The position numbers and the translations under genes were made by a program. The notes beneath the pieces were generated by a model, which was given only the letters and a program-made list of their open reading frames with translations, did not search any database and had not been told where the DNA came from. Shown one piece after another: positions 1 through 8,417 of a DNA stretch of 64,000 bases (position 1 is its first letter; each line of letters begins with the position of its first letter). The stretch covers positions 344,801 through 408,800 of the forward strand of contig WBUK01000001.1 of assembly GCA_008933765.1 (NCBI GenBank), read 5' to 3'. The DNA is from Ignavibacteriaceae bacterium (GTDB taxonomy: Bacteria; Bacteroidota; Ignavibacteria; Ignavibacteriales; Ignavibacteriaceae).

Positions 1-59
1 AATTATAATAAAAAAACTCTACTAATTTACCGAATTCATTTATTTAATATGATAAAACT

Positions 60-1007
60 TTAGTTCCTTTTTTTTTTCGAAAACTTCGACCACAAAACAG
101 AAGCAAAATATAACAAAATATCTGCAAAAACTGTTAAAAACCGAAACATAATGGAAGCGATACTAACTGTAAGCCCGCCAATATTATCTTTTAACAGATA
201 AATCAAACCACTCTCACGGACGCCTAAACCTGCCGGCACAAAAAAAGTTATGGTGCCAATTAGAGAAGACAGAGCAAGCCCGCCGGTTAAATACCAGTAT
301 TCAGAAAAAGAAATTTCACTGAAGGATTTAATCAAAAAATAGTAGGCACAACCAAAAATGAGCCATGCGACACTGCTTATAATAATCAACAATAAAATGG
401 TTCTATATTTTAAGGTTAATTTAACCGGCGGGCGTTTTAGCTGTTTGTTTAACAGATTAATAAAAACTGATAATATTTTTGGATGCAGAACAATTAATTG
501 AATTGCTGCCATAATTGCTATCAGTAACCTGTAATCACCATTTATTGAGATCTGAGAAAACAACTCTGAAAGTGCGTAAACAAATACCAACGACATCAGC
601 ATAATAACTACTTCAATCAGCGAGGCAAAAGCTGTCAGCGTTTTTGATATGCTGTATCTGTTGTATTCAGCTATTAAAATTCCATATTGAACTAATCTTC
701 CCGGTACATATTTACCAAGCTCTGCTTTTATTCTGATAAACAATGAGTTTTTTTTGCAGATTTTAACTCCCAACACACTCATAAGAATAACCCAGTTCAT
801 GTGAACTATAAGTGTAGAAAAAACAATTAAGAAAATACCCAATAACAAGAAAAATGGGTTGATCTCTATTTTTTCCGACGGCAACTGATCACTAAGAGAA
901 AAAGCAAAATGAACAATTCCAAGAAATATTGTAATCCCTGTAATATACCTGAGATAAAACCATATCTGCGTTCTGTTATTTTTGAGATATTTAATTAAAT
1001 TTTTCAT
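60..1007 (-). CDS. Flippase-like integral membrane protein (lysylphosphatidylglycerol synthase TM / UPF0104 family)
   Basis: A 315-residue protein with about eight hydrophobic segments spread over its whole length, a Lys/Arg/Asn-rich N-terminus and a very basic C-terminal tail (KFSKKKRN). The conserved block near residues 90-110 (ELGKYVPGRLVQYG) and the 'FVPAGLGVRESGL' block near residue 255 are typical of the UPF0104/LPG-synthase transmembrane family. Members of that family are linked to lipid or lipid-linked sugar handling in the inner membrane. There is no C-terminal aminoacyl-transferase domain, so it is not a full MprF. No neighbour gives its substrate. The family call is solid; the function is unassigned. 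Confidence 0.8.
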   Translation of the reverse strand: MKNLIKYLKNNRTQIWFYLRYITGITIFLGIVHFAFSLSDQLPSEKIEINPFFLLLGIFLIVFSTLIVHMNWVILMSVLGVKICKKNSLFIRIKAELGKYVPGRLVQYGILIAEYNRYSISKTLTAFASLIEVVIMLMSLVFVYALSELFSQISINGDYRLLIAIMAAIQLIVLHPKILSVFINLLNKQLKRPPVKLTLKYRTILLLIIISSVAWLIFGCAYYFLIKSFSEISFSEYWYLTGGLALSSLIGTITFFVPAGLGVRESGLIYLLKDNIGGLTVSIASIMFRFLTVFADILLYFASVLWSKFSKKKRN

Positions 1008-1062
1008 TTAATCATAATACAAAAAAGGTTCTGCTTTCATAATATCTTTTCGGCTAATAGAA

Positions 1063-1272
1063 TTAAACACGGAGTAATTCGCTAAGCACTAATTCATAAT
1101 CTTCAAGATACTTCAAAATTTTGCGAAGTAAAAGGTAATCGGAGCTTGAATCGGTCGGAGTAAGATTATAGACCGATTCTTGTGTAACCCTAATACACGG
1201 CTCTTTAAGTTCTATCATTTCGATGTATCGGCAGACAAGCTCAGAATATTCCGAAGTTTGGACTTTCAACAT
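1063..1272 (-). CDS. Small hypothetical protein, downstream partner of a coupled ORF pair
   Basis: A 69-residue acidic ORF that I do not recognise. It starts inside the stop of the upstream small ORF, sharing 7 bases (ATG overlapping TGTTGA), which could allow coupled translation. No convincing Shine-Dalgarno lies before its own ATG. It has no signal peptide, membrane segment or clear motif. Alternatives are that both ORFs are halves of one gene split by a frameshift, or that neither is translated. Confidence 0.35.
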   Translation of the reverse strand: MLKVQTSEYSELVCRYIEMIELKEPCIRVTQESVYNLTPTDSSSDYLLLRKILKYLEDYELVLSELLRV

Positions 1273-1481
1273 AGCAAATATTTTTCTGATGACTCAGCTG
1301 CGCCGCAACCAACCTCAGGAAGTTTAGCATTCAGTGGCAAAATTGCAACTATTTCTTTAATGTAACGGTAAGAGTTGTTGATAAGAGCCTTGGTAACAAA
1401 ATTGGCACTTCTATTATTGTGCGTGCACCAATCCCAGAACTCTTCAGCATACGCGGAATTTTCGCCAAAATGCTTCTTCAT
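1266..1481 (-). CDS. Small hypothetical protein, upstream partner of a coupled ORF pair
   Basis: A 71-residue ORF, unrecognised. Residues about 55-66 read LPEVGCGAAESS, superficially like the glycine-rich motif I of SAM-dependent methyltransferases. The rest of such a fold is absent, because the reading frame stops 6 residues later. It overlaps the next small ORF by 7 bp in a different frame. It may be a genuine short gene or the remnant of a decayed longer one. Confidence 0.35.
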   Translation of the reverse strand: MKKHFGENSAYAEEFWDWCTHNNRSANFVTKALINNSYRYIKEIVAILPLNAKLPEVGCGAAESSEKYLLC

Positions 1482-1712
1482 ATTTTTTGTGGTTAAGCTT
1501 TAATTAAAAAATTAACATTCAGTTATGTAATTTAATATTCTTACTTTATTTACAACTTCAATTAGAAAAAAAAGGCGAAAAAATGATTTAAGAAGCGTTT
1601 CAGCAATATGAGTATAAGAAAAAGACAAGACTATTGATAGTTTTATGTATTTGAAGAATAAAACTCCCTTTTGAAAAAATTAATTATTCCGTGAATATTA
1701 ACCACAATTAAA
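1482..1712. other. AT-rich intergenic region without a recognisable gene
   Basis: This stretch lies between the tRNA-Leu terminator and the small ORF pair. It is AT-rich and holds no convincing ORF or repeat. It presumably contains the promoter of the small ORF pair, but no clear -35/-10 boxes stand out. Confidence 0.5.
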
Positions 1713-1747
1713 AAACAAAAAAGGCTGCCGAAATAAAGGGCAGCCTT
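1713..1747 (-). terminator. Intrinsic terminator of tRNA-Leu
   Basis: A 9-bp perfect stem (AAGGCTGCC at 1721-1729 with GGCAGCCTT at 1739-1747) has a 9-nt loop. Read on the minus strand it is followed by a T-rich run corresponding to the A-rich stretch at 1711-1720. It begins 15 nt after the tRNA 3' end. Confidence 0.75.
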
Positions 1748-1761
1748 TTCAAATTTACGGG

Positions 1762-1843
<82 letters not shown>

Positions 1844-1858
1844 AGAAATCAGACTGCA

Positions 1859-1887
1859 AATTTACCAAATTTAACTATTACATGCAA
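1859..1887 (-). promoter_or_regulatory. Putative promoter of tRNA-Leu
   Basis: On the minus strand a TTGCAT box (1882-1887) and a TAAATT box (1859-1864) are separated by exactly 17 nt. The downstream box ends about 15 nt before the tRNA 5' end. The match to a sigma-70 type promoter is fair, but it rests on sequence alone. Confidence 0.35.
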
Positions 1888-2033
1888 GTAGGCACCCCCC
1901 TCTTTCAAAAAACTAATCCACTTATTGGAAAAATTACCGGAAATAAATTTCACCAACTAAGCAAGCAGGACAACTAATCACCTGAAAAAACTCAAGTTTG
2001 AGAGCTGTGACGGGAATCCAAGCTAACTAAAAG

Positions 2034-2170
2034 CAAATTTAACCTTCGACTAAAAATTGAAAAGAGAAAAATTGGGGATCCTGCCTATCTATGATCAAAT
2101 TTAACCTTCGACTAAAATTGAAAAGAGAAAAAATGCGGAATCCGGAATCCGGACTATCTGTAATCAAATT
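2034..2170. repeat. 62-bp tandem repeat, two copies plus a fragment
   Basis: A unit beginning CAAATTTAACCTTCGACTAA and continuing into TTGAAAAGAGAAAAA occurs at about 2034 and again at about 2096. A third, truncated CAAATTTAGCAACT occurs near 2164. It lies in the roughly 420-bp gap between tRNA-Leu and the Spy-like gene, which otherwise contains no gene I can support. Confidence 0.7.
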
Positions 2171-2265
2171 TAGCAACTAAGTACCAAAACAACCGCTCTT
2201 TAACTAACTACCCTCAAGCAACTGCTCCCAAACAACCGCCCCAAATCAAACACAAAAAGATAATT

Positions 2266-2763
2266 CTAAGGTCTTCGCAGAAGTTCGCGCAACTCTTTCC
2301 TAAAATTTCTTTCAAAAATAATATACTTTGCTAATTGCTCAGGTGTTAAAATCTCGGTTAGCGAAGTTAAAAATTTCATCTCCATCCCCCGGGATTCCGC
2401 AACAAAATCGGTGAATTTCTTAATTCCAGCATTCAGATCGGAATTTTTATCACCGTTTTTATTCTCTTTAGTCAGTTTTTCCAGCAAATCGACTAAACTG
2501 TCTGCCTGTTCGCTCCTTTTGTCCATTGTTTTGCGGTGTTCTTCCCTACGCGTAAGCAGCCTGACCATAGTTTCTTCGTCTAAGTTCAGATATTCAATCA
2601 GTTTAACTTTTTCCAACTGTTCCAATCTTCTGCCGCCGTCGCCGCCTCTCGGATAGTGTTTTCCTCTGCCTCCGTAGCCGGGCCCCGGTTGAGCAATCGC
2701 TGAAACACCAAAAACAAAAACGAAAAAGAAAAGAATTGCTGCCTGTTTCATATTATTCCTCAT
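2266..2763 (-). CDS. Periplasmic Spy/CpxP-like protein
   Basis: 165 residues with a signal peptide (hydrophobic core near residues 7-22, AxA-type site before QPGPGYGG), a Gly/Arg-rich linker, then a long helical charged region. The helical region contains 'LNLDEETMVRLL' and 'LTEILTPEQLAKYIIF', two LTxxQ-like helices as in the Spy/CpxP/ZraP family of periplasmic chaperone-sensors. The gene overlaps the stop of the upstream anti-sigma-like gene by 4 bp. It therefore sits third in an ECF sigma operon and probably acts in envelope stress sensing. The family call rests on helix pattern and context, not on strong identity. Confidence 0.65.
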   Translation of the reverse strand: MRNNMKQAAILFFFVFVFGVSAIAQPGPGYGGRGKHYPRGGDGGRRLEQLEKVKLIEYLNLDEETMVRLLTRREEHRKTMDKRSEQADSLVDLLEKLTKENKNGDKNSDLNAGIKKFTDFVAESRGMEMKFLTSLTEILTPEQLAKYIIFERNFRKELRELLRRP

Positions 2764-3557
2764 TTTAAATTAGGACTAAGTTTAGCGCTCAATACCTGCC
2801 AGTCATCATCACTTAAATTTTCCACAATGTCACTCAACGGAAAATCATAAATATCAACAGCTTCCGCAAGCGAAGACTTATCCAGCCCCAATAACTCTTT
2901 ATACACTCCGTCAAATTTTTTATGTTCAGCCAAAAGGCTCTCGTCGTTCACTAATTTGTCGCTTTCCAGTATCAAATCATCCATTTCAGAGTCAGTAATT
3001 AACGGAGCGGCTTTATGTACGGCATAAACCTTGCGCTGCTGAAAACGGTTTATACCTCCGCCACCGCCGTTTGTCGTACCGTCAACCCGATAATCGTTAC
3101 TTTCCGGAGAACCCACCGTGCTTTCATCCTCTGCACCATCTGTTGCACCGTTCGTCTTTGCGTTCTGCCCAAAAGAACCACCGGTTACAACACCGGAACT
3201 CTTGTCAACAACACCACTTCCCTGCCCCGGTTCGTCAATTATGGAAGGAGATAATAAAAACAGCAACGCAGCAACAGCGGGAACTGCAAGAGCACCACCA
3301 ACTTTAACCAAAATTGGAAAAGCACGCCGGCTTTTTTCTGCAACCAACCGCTCACGAAAACGGGGCAGAACCGACTCAAAATATCCCGTATCCGACTCTA
3401 CAGACGCCAACGAATCCAATCGTTCAAGCGCACCTTTAACTGCTGAAAAATCACCGTAAAGTGCTTCATTTTTTTCGATTTCCTCGTCAAATTTTTTCAT
3501 TGCGTTATCGTCAGGTTTATTGTCTAAGAACTCCAAAATCCGTTTCCTGTTTTCCAT
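2760..3557 (-). CDS. Putative anti-sigma factor (single-pass membrane protein)
   Basis: 265 residues. The cytoplasmic N-terminal about 85 residues are charged and helical, one transmembrane segment follows at about residues 93-112, and the periplasmic part is Gly/Ser/Thr-rich and then helical. The gene starts 41 bp inside the end of the ECF sigma gene, the usual arrangement for a cognate, translationally coupled anti-sigma factor. No HxxxCxxC zinc anti-sigma motif is present, so the assignment rests on topology and position. The C-terminal 60 residues may be a sensing domain. Confidence 0.6.
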   Translation of the reverse strand: MENRKRILEFLDNKPDDNAMKKFDEEIEKNEALYGDFSAVKGALERLDSLASVESDTGYFESVLPRFRERLVAEKSRRAFPILVKVGGALAVPAVAALLFLLSPSIIDEPGQGSGVVDKSSGVVTGGSFGQNAKTNGATDGAEDESTVGSPESNDYRVDGTTNGGGGGINRFQQRKVYAVHKAAPLITDSEMDDLILESDKLVNDESLLAEHKKFDGVYKELLGLDKSSLAEAVDIYDFPLSDIVENLSDDDWQVLSAKLSPNLK

Positions 3558-4092
3558 ATTCTTTCTCCATTAAAGAGACAACTTTGTTCAAAGCGTGGAA
3601 ATAGTTAGCTTTCAACCCACCAACGCTTTTTCCCGTTATTTCTGCTATCTCTTCGTAGCTGAGTTCATCGAAGTGGCGCATCACGAACACTTCTCTCTGT
3701 TTTACAGGGAGTTGCTTCAAAACTTTATCCAATATTTGCAGCTTCTCCCTGTTCTCCAAGTCCCTCACCAGATCTTCAGCACCTTTTATATCAGGTGTTT
3801 CCTCACTTCCGATCGAAAAAAAGCGTTTTAGTTTGTTGCTTTTTATCAGATTGAGCGATCTGGTATAGGTTATTTTGTATATCCATGTATATAGCGACGA
3901 CTCGAACTTATAGTCCTTAAGTTTTTTATACATAACCAACAACACTTCCTGCAGTATATCGTCAGCGTCAAGATGGTTACCGGTTAGCCGCCGGGCGTGC
4001 CAGTAAATCTTCTGCTGATATCTCCGCACTAATTGATTAAATGCAGACTCTTCACCGGCAAGGAATTTCTTTACTAATTCTTCGTCGCTCAT
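3517..4092 (-). CDS. ECF-type RNA polymerase sigma factor (RpoE-like)
   Basis: 191 residues with the two-domain ECF layout. Region 2 covers about residues 5-75, with FNQLVRRYQQKIYWHARRL and the core-binding DADDILQEVLLVMYKK. A short linker follows, then region 4 at about residues 118-170 with REVFVMRHFDELSYEEIAE as the -35-binding helix-turn-helix. It heads an operon with an anti-sigma-like and a Spy-like gene. A 344-bp divergent intergenic region separates it from another Spy-like gene, a plausible target. Confidence 0.93.
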   Translation of the reverse strand: MSDEELVKKFLAGEESAFNQLVRRYQQKIYWHARRLTGNHLDADDILQEVLLVMYKKLKDYKFESSLYTWIYKITYTRSLNLIKSNKLKRFFSIGSEETPDIKGAEDLVRDLENREKLQILDKVLKQLPVKQREVFVMRHFDELSYEEIAEITGKSVGGLKANYFHALNKVVSLMEKEYGKQETDFGVLRQ

Positions 4093-4436
4093 TAATTTTT
4101 TTCCGGTTCCGACTGTTTGACAAAAAAACTGTGTTCTTGGTTTAACCCAAATATAACTATTTTATTCCTCTTCTGAGTTATTTTGATTATTACTCTTTTT
4201 ATAAATTTTATGGTTCTTGTGATGTGGAATTGAGAAATGCCGCTGAGGATTAAGCAATTTGCTTCCAATATTATTACTTACCAAAATTGATAATCACCGG
4301 GATTAATACTTTTGAAGTGGATATTCCACCGCAGGGGTTGCAGTCAAATATTTATCCGTTTTAAACCTCACCTGCACTTGAATTTGTCATAAACACAGAA
4401 ACGAATAAAATTCATTAATTCAATAACGGAGTTAAG
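4093..4436. promoter_or_regulatory. Divergent regulatory region between the ECF sigma operon and a Spy-like gene
   Basis: This 344-bp non-coding stretch must hold both divergent promoters. Visible elements are a near-perfect 14-bp palindrome TTGGTTTAACCCAA at 4137-4150, about 45 nt upstream of the sigma gene, and a Shine-Dalgarno-like GGAGTT before the ATG at 4437. The words GTCA and AACACAG occur on both promoter sides, in different order. I could not assign definite -35/-10 boxes. Confidence 0.45.
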
Positions 4437-4958
4437 ATGAAACGATCAACATTGTTTGGGACATTACTCGTGAGTGCTTTTTTCCTCTTCTCAGGCGTTG
4501 CTAACGCTCAACCCGGATGGGGATATGGCGGTGGGAAATTCCACGATGATCTGAAATTAACCAAAGACCAGGAAACAAAAATTGAGGCTTTGAGAACTGA
4601 ACATCTAAAGAAAATGGTTGACCTCCAATCTGAGGTTACTAAAGCAAGGCTCTCCCTGAAAGAGCTTATGGCTAAAGGCGATTATTCACGGGCTGACTAC
4701 CTTGCCGCACTTGCAAAAGTTGATAAAGCACGGGAGAACTTGATGACGGCAAGAGCTAACCATCAAATGGATGTTTATGAACTGTTGGATAAAGACCAAA
4801 AAGCTCTTTGGAACAAATTTAAATCTGACAGACCTCGCGGCGGAAATGGCGCCGGATACGGAAGAGGCTTCCATAAAGGAAATAAAAATGGCTACGGAAG
4901 AGGTATGGGACGCGGAAACGGTATGAGATACCGCGACGGCAGCTGCTTTACCCGCTGA
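4437..4958 (+). CDS. Periplasmic Spy/CpxP/ZraP-like protein with Gly-rich tail
   Basis: 173 residues with a clear Sec signal peptide (MKRSTLFGTLLVSAFFLF..., AxA site at VANAQP). A helical domain spans about residues 37-125 with the family LTxxQ motifs (LTKDQETKIEAL and LLDKDQKALWNKF). A Gly/Arg/Asn/Tyr-rich tail follows and ends with CFTR. Spy-type proteins act as ATP-independent periplasmic chaperones or metal-stress sensors. It is transcribed divergently from the ECF sigma operon and is probably its target. An N-terminal QPGWGYGG block resembles QPGPGYGG of the Spy-like protein at 2266-2763, suggesting the two are related paralogues. Confidence 0.75.
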   Translation: MKRSTLFGTLLVSAFFLFSGVANAQPGWGYGGGKFHDDLKLTKDQETKIEALRTEHLKKMVDLQSEVTKARLSLKELMAKGDYSRADYLAALAKVDKARENLMTARANHQMDVYELLDKDQKALWNKFKSDRPRGGNGAGYGRGFHKGNKNGYGRGMGRGNGMRYRDGSCFTR

Positions 4959-4982
4959 TAAGATCCTCCAAACCGGATAATT

Positions 4983-5025
4983 AAAAGAGGCTGTACTGAT
5001 ACAAAATATCATACAGCCTCTTTTT
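4983..5025 (+). terminator. Intrinsic terminator after the Spy-like gene
   Basis: A 13-bp stem AAAAGAGGCTGTA (4983-4995) pairs with TACAGCCTCTTTT (5012-5024) around a 16-nt loop and ends in a T run. Because the 5' arm starts with AAAA it can also work on the minus strand for the convergent 984-residue gene. Confidence 0.8.
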
Positions 5026-5103
5026 ATTTAATTTTTCTCACGAAGTTAGTTTACTTCTAAAGTTGTTCCTTTCTGCTGAAGATTTTTGATAATATTGCAG
5101 ATT

Positions 5104-8058
5104 TTATTTCAACAAAATCATTTTACGGGTTGTGTAAAAATCACCCGCTTTTATTGTATAGAAATATATACCGGAATTAACCGGTTCTCCTCGATTGTTC
5201 TTCCCGTTCCATTGCACGGCATGCAACCCGGCAGGCAACTGCTCATTTACGATTGTCGCAACTTCACTACCGAGAAGATCATAAACCCGAAGTGTAACCT
5301 CAGAGGCAACAGGCAACGCAAATTGTATCTGAGTTGAGGGATTAAATGGGTTCGGATAATTTTGCCATATTTCAAACTGTTCCGGCAACCGGCTGAATGG
5401 GTTCTTAACACTAACCGGCACATCAAACCCTCCGGAGAAAGCGATAACCTCCCCTTCTCTTGAGCCAACTAAGAACTCCAATGTGCCGTTCCTGTCAATG
5501 TCGTCCATTGCCTTTATTGCCTCAGCTGCCTTCGCATTGAGCCCGGGCCCAAAAGTATAAGTAAACAACACATCAGGATTCTTACCGCTGAAAACCCAGA
5601 TTTTATTGTCTAATGAAGCAATTCCAACCTCCGGAAAGCCATCGGCGTTCAAATCACCAAGCAAACCGGCATCTAAATTGTTGTGCCCTGTGGTGAACGA
5701 ACGGATAACCGCACCGGTTTTCCCGCTGTAAATCTGCATTGTAGGTGTAAGCGTCTGAACCATAACATCCGGGAAACCATCTTCATCAATATCAGGGATA
5801 ATCGCTAAATCTTCAGCAAAAGCAGAAAGAAATTGGGTTTGCCACACTTCCGTACCCGTAGCAGCATCAACCGAGTAAACTTTTCCGCCAACATCAGCAG
5901 CTATTATGTACCATTTCCCGCCTATGGTATCATAAAGTGCATCCATCGCCCACACACCGGCAGAAGTTGGGTAACTCCAAAGAAATGCACCGTTATCATT
6001 GAAAGCATACAGTTCGCCAGCCGTTGCGCCCGCCACCCTTTGCGAAACCACGCCACCGCCGGGGAACGAAACAACCGCATCTTTCATTTTACGGGTACCT
6101 GCATCGTTAATCTGCCAGATAACGGCACCTGTTTTTCCATCTAAACAATAAACGGAGAACCTGCCGTTATAAGTGAACTCGTTACCGCTTGCAGTAGCGA
6201 GAATATCGATAACGCCATCGTTGTTCCAGTCGCGTCTGCCGTCAATTCCGTTAATATCTCCAAGGTCATAATCGATCGAATCACCAAACTCCCAAAGTTT
6301 TGCGCCCGTTGCACCATCGATCATAAAGACATATTCGCTTCCGCCGGCAGTTCCTATGCAAACATCGCCGATACCGTCGTTATTAACATCGCCTACAAAC
6401 TGCAAAGCTCCCATTCGTGAAACCGAACCGGCGTCGTTATTGTTGCGGAACGAATTAAACTTCCAGAGAATGTCATCCGTGCCGGAAGAGTTACCGTTAT
6501 AGGCTATGGTGTAATAGTTATCAGTCCCCACTAACATATCAGCAACACCATCGCCGTTGAGATCGCCGGCTTTCCTGATGAACTTTGCCGAAAGATCGTT
6601 AGAAACTGTTTTTGGGTTATTAGGAACCACACCCCGCCAGTAAATAGCACCAAGTGCAGAGTCTTGCGGCACGCAGTTTGTGCTCAGAGGTATTTTGAAC
6701 CGTACCCCGTTTGCCGCGTTTGAGTAAAATGAAAGTGTATCTTCCTGCACACCGTAATATTGCGGGTTCGACCATACCCTGAAAACCATTGAGCCGACCG
6801 AATCAATTACAAAACCGGCCGGCGGTTTTTGGATATAATAATAATCACTTCCAAAACTGAGCGAATCAACCATTAACGGGGCAGAGCCGATGTTACTAAT
6901 GGTTATATCCTTGAAAGAAGTGCTGCGGATTCTTTTATTTCCGTAATCAAGTTCCGGTGAAGAAGCCGCAATAACGGGCCCTGTGAAAATACCTCTGCCG
7001 TTCAGCCGAACAACCGTGAACGGATAATTAACATCGTTGTGGTAAATCAGTACGCTGTCTTTATAATATCCCGGTTCATGCGGCCTGAACGAAAACGGAA
7101 ATGTTACTGATCCCCCTGCCGGAATGGTGAGCGGCAAGCCTGCTGATGATGAGAAAGCCTCAGACGAAAATTTCAGCGAATCAATCCGCAATGTACCCGT
7201 ACCTCGGTTGAATATGAATGTATAGGAGTTTCCGGAGGAATCCAACTGCACATTGCCGAACTCTAAGTTATTGGGTGCAACTGAAATCTGTGGTGTCCCC
7301 TCGCCGCCAAGCTCAAACTTATACAGCGCCCGTTGTGTGTTGTTACCAACCACTCTCGCAATCATCCACAGGTATCTTCCATCCCAGGCTAAACCCCTTG
7401 GCGACATGGTAGAAGTGCCACCCAACGGAAGCGGAAAAGTGAAAAGCGTATCCCGAGTGGTCATGCTAACAGCGGCTATCACCTCCGGGTCGCCTTCAAA
7501 ATTTTCCATAACATAAAATAAAGTATCACCCTTAATGGTAATCCCCTGCGGTTGAAGCCCATAAATAGGAAGTGAATCAACCACTAACTTACTGTTCAAA
7601 TCCAATTTATAAGCACCAACTCTGTTATTAGGATAATATACACTGAACCAAAGGCTTCCTTGGTCGTAAGCTATGCCTCCCATGTAAAATGTGGTCATGT
7701 TAATGGTATCAAGCACAACCCCTGAGGTGGAAATTTTCCGGAAATTGTGCTTATTAACCAATCTTTCGCTGTACCAGAAATCCGTGCCATCCCATGCAAG
7801 CCCTTGAGACTCTTTAAGGGTGGGATAGTTTATATAAATAGAATCAACAACATTGCCTAAGGTATCCCAGGCAATCAGTTTATTTTTGAATGCTGCGTTT
7901 GTTGTTCCGCTTGAAATCCATAACTTGCCGTCAACATAACAAAGCCCGTAAGCTGAGTTATAGAACAGATTTACAGGAAGCAGAATAGTTTTCACTAAGG
8001 TCTGGGCATTCAACAGCCCGGTCAACAAGATGATGAAAAGAAATAACATTTTTCTCAT
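5104..8058 (-). CDS. T9SS-secreted multidomain protein: beta-propeller, choice-of-anchor D, FG-GAP repeats
   Basis: 984 residues. In order: a signal peptide (about 1-18); an NHL/YVTN-like propeller (about 20-255, 'GLCYVDGKLWISSG', 'GLAWDGRYLWMIARV'); two Ig-like ASPM/Hydin 'choice-of-anchor D' domains (about 260-470, 'LEFGNVQLDSSGNSYTF', 'LDYGNKRIRSTSF'); and FG-GAP/VCBS-type repeats with calcium-loop motifs such as DLNGDGVADML, DVNNDGIGDV, DIDEDGFPDVM and DLNADGFPEVG (about 490-890). The C-terminal type IX sorting domain carries the YPNPFNPSTQIQF signature. A good ribosome-binding site (GGAGGT) precedes the ATG. It is probably a surface or extracellular protein; ligand unknown. Confidence 0.88.
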   Translation of the reverse strand: MRKMLFLFIILLTGLLNAQTLVKTILLPVNLFYNSAYGLCYVDGKLWISSGTTNAAFKNKLIAWDTLGNVVDSIYINYPTLKESQGLAWDGTDFWYSERLVNKHNFRKISTSGVVLDTINMTTFYMGGIAYDQGSLWFSVYYPNNRVGAYKLDLNSKLVVDSLPIYGLQPQGITIKGDTLFYVMENFEGDPEVIAAVSMTTRDTLFTFPLPLGGTSTMSPRGLAWDGRYLWMIARVVGNNTQRALYKFELGGEGTPQISVAPNNLEFGNVQLDSSGNSYTFIFNRGTGTLRIDSLKFSSEAFSSSAGLPLTIPAGGSVTFPFSFRPHEPGYYKDSVLIYHNDVNYPFTVVRLNGRGIFTGPVIAASSPELDYGNKRIRSTSFKDITISNIGSAPLMVDSLSFGSDYYYIQKPPAGFVIDSVGSMVFRVWSNPQYYGVQEDTLSFYSNAANGVRFKIPLSTNCVPQDSALGAIYWRGVVPNNPKTVSNDLSAKFIRKAGDLNGDGVADMLVGTDNYYTIAYNGNSSGTDDILWKFNSFRNNNDAGSVSRMGALQFVGDVNNDGIGDVCIGTAGGSEYVFMIDGATGAKLWEFGDSIDYDLGDINGIDGRRDWNNDGVIDILATASGNEFTYNGRFSVYCLDGKTGAVIWQINDAGTRKMKDAVVSFPGGGVVSQRVAGATAGELYAFNDNGAFLWSYPTSAGVWAMDALYDTIGGKWYIIAADVGGKVYSVDAATGTEVWQTQFLSAFAEDLAIIPDIDEDGFPDVMVQTLTPTMQIYSGKTGAVIRSFTTGHNNLDAGLLGDLNADGFPEVGIASLDNKIWVFSGKNPDVLFTYTFGPGLNAKAAEAIKAMDDIDRNGTLEFLVGSREGEVIAFSGGFDVPVSVKNPFSRLPEQFEIWQNYPNPFNPSTQIQFALPVASEVTLRVYDLLGSEVATIVNEQLPAGLHAVQWNGKNNRGEPVNSGIYFYTIKAGDFYTTRKMILLK

Positions 8059-8417
8059 GGAGACCTCCGATTAAAAAGTGAATATTATTTCATAAATTTA
8101 ATTTACAACTTTTTTTTCACTTTTCATAACTAATATTAAATACTGATAATCTTTGTTAAGCATATGCAGCGATTTTGATATCTGTTTGGGCAAATAATTG
8201 TAATACGCTAATGATTTGTTGCGGGCTTGGAAAATCATCCCCGGCGTAATAAGGGTGAGTTGCAGGCTTGGAAAATCATCCCCGGCGTAATAAGGGTGAG
8301 TTGCGGGCTTGGAAAATCATCCCCGGCGTAATAAGGGTGAGTTGCAGGCTTGGCTTTTAATCGTAGTAAGTGAACGGTTGGTGTATTTCCGGACTCACGA
8401 ATGAGGTGTGCTAATGG
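8059..8417. other. Intergenic region: promoter of the T9SS protein plus a tandem repeat block
   Basis: The part nearest 8059 carries the Shine-Dalgarno and presumably the promoter of the minus-strand T9SS gene. The part at 8219-8354 is the 41-bp tandem repeat described separately. No ORF is supported. Confidence 0.55.
8219..8354. repeat. 41-bp perfect tandem repeat, three full copies plus a fragment
   Basis: The block starting GCGGGCTTGG or GCAGGCTTGG recurs at 8221, 8262, 8303 and, truncated, at 8344, an exact 41-bp period. Copies differ only at G/A in GCGGG versus GCAGG, alternating between units. That alternation suggests an ancestral 82-bp duplication of a diverged pair. The units abut directly with no unique spacers, so this is not CRISPR-like. 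Confidence 0.9.

Noticed and set aside
1266..1481. SAM methyltransferase
   Set aside because: Only a motif I-like stretch is present and the frame stops 6 residues later; the rest of the fold is missing.
3118..3459. Plus-strand 113-residue frame
   Set aside because: Antisense of the anti-sigma-like gene, Ser/Pro-rich by codon complement, no ribosome-binding site.
8219..8354. CRISPR-like array
   Set aside because: The 41-bp units abut with no unique spacers, and no cas gene is present in the window.
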